Below are positions 6,504 to 6,799 of a DNA stretch of 6,799 nucleotides, one piece after another. A program made the translations under genes and the position numbers. Every line of letters begins with the position of its first letter. Within the stretch, counting starts at the first letter, position 1. Source of the DNA: Acetobacteraceae bacterium (GTDB lineage: Bacteria > Pseudomonadota > Alphaproteobacteria > Acetobacterales > Acetobacteraceae); assembly GCA_947476855.1 (NCBI GenBank), contig CANJSR010000274.1:1-6799 (forward strand), written 5' to 3'. The notes under the pieces are model-generated. The model was not told where the DNA came from and made no database searches. It worked only from the letters and a program-made list of their open reading frames with translations.

Positions 6504-6799
6504 ATGCAAACGAACTTCACCGCCGAACAGCTCCGCGACCCGGACATCGCCGCCTCGAACCAGGTGCTGCGGACCTGCGTGCATTGCGGCTTCTGCACCG
6601 CCACCTGCCCGACCTTCGTTCTGCTCGGCGACGAGCTGGATAGCCCGCGTGGCCGCATCTATCTGATCAAGGACATGCTGGAGAACGAACGGCCCGCGAC
6701 CGAGGAGGTCGTGCGCCATGTCGATCGCTGCCTGTCCTGCCTGTCCTGCATGACGACCTGCCCATCGGGCGTGAACTACATGCACCTGGTCGATCACGC
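6504..6799 (+). CDS. glcF: Glycolate oxidase iron-sulfur subunit GlcF, N-terminal part (3' end outside window)
   Basis: GlcF carries electrons from the GlcD/GlcE flavins through two [4Fe-4S] clusters toward the membrane quinone pool. Ninety-eight codons are visible, starting at ATG 6504, three bases after the glcE stop. Two ferredoxin-type cluster motifs are intact: C25-x2-C28-x2-C31-x3-C35-P ([12 protein letters not shown]) and C76-x2-C79-x2-C82-x3-C86-P ([12 protein letters not shown]), followed by [26 protein letters not shown] (46-60) between them is the usual GlcF linker. The C-terminal CCG-type heterodisulfide-reductase-like domains would lie beyond the window. No strong ribosome-binding site precedes it, so translation is probably coupled to glcE. 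The related LutA/GlpC family was considered, but pairing with glcE makes GlcF the clear choice. Confidence 0.95.
   Translation, partial: MQTNFTAEQLRDPDIAASNQVLRTCVHCGFCTATCPTFVLLGDELDSPRGRIYLIKDMLENERPATEEVVRHVDRCLSCLSCMTTCPSGVNYMHLVDH

Noticed and set aside
4368..6797. A continuous 809-codon open frame on the minus strand covering the amidohydrolase and the antisense of glcE and the glcF start.
   Set aside because: Only the last 275 codons match a protein family, and a strong ribosome-binding site fixes the start at 5195. The upstream part lies antisense to well-conserved glcE and has the low-complexity Arg/Gly/Ala/Gln composition of a GC-rich shadow frame.

Overview
The window is GC-rich, with codons strongly biased to G or C at the third position, and has no mobile-element, CRISPR or phage signature. 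The SecA form, the GlcE/GlcF pair and the accessory acyl-CoA genes suggest a high-GC alphaproteobacterium, plausibly from the Acetobacteraceae/Rhodospirillales. That placement is inferred from gene content and protein style, not from a database search.

Layout. Positions 2-1270 (+) hold the C-terminal half of secA, cut by the window edge. A complete tRNA-Gln(UUG) with encoded CCA follows at 1327-1401, behind a plausible promoter of its own. Next is a PaiB-type FMN-binding protein (1499-2131, +). It ends tail-to-tail with a two-gene minus-strand unit made of a zinc-ribbon/OB-fold DUF35 protein (3324-3740) and a thiolase-superfamily protein (2135-3307). Both convergent stop codons lie inside one perfect hairpin at 2124-2142. 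Divergent from the DUF35 gene is a PaaI-type hotdog thioesterase (3906-4328, +); the gap between them carries nested inverted repeats. The thioesterase converges on a TIM-barrel amidohydrolase-2 protein (4368-5195, -) across a 9-bp-stem hairpin. Divergent from the amidohydrolase, glcE (5280-6500, +) and the start of glcF (6504-6799, +, cut by the window edge) encode two of the three glycolate oxidase subunits. glcD is not in the window.

Functional reading. secA and the tRNA are housekeeping genes. The DUF35/thiolase pair plus the thioesterase look like a small acyl-CoA module. The thiolase lacks the canonical catalytic cysteines, so it is unlikely to be an ordinary acetyl-CoA acetyltransferase and more likely belongs to the lipid-transfer/aldolase-like branch that works with DUF35 partners. 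glcE-glcF belong to glycolate oxidation. The amidohydrolase has an altered metal motif and an unknown substrate. Nothing here is a clearly new system. The points most worth a second look are the repurposed thiolase active site, the nested palindrome at 3789-3830, and glcEF without an adjacent upstream glcD.
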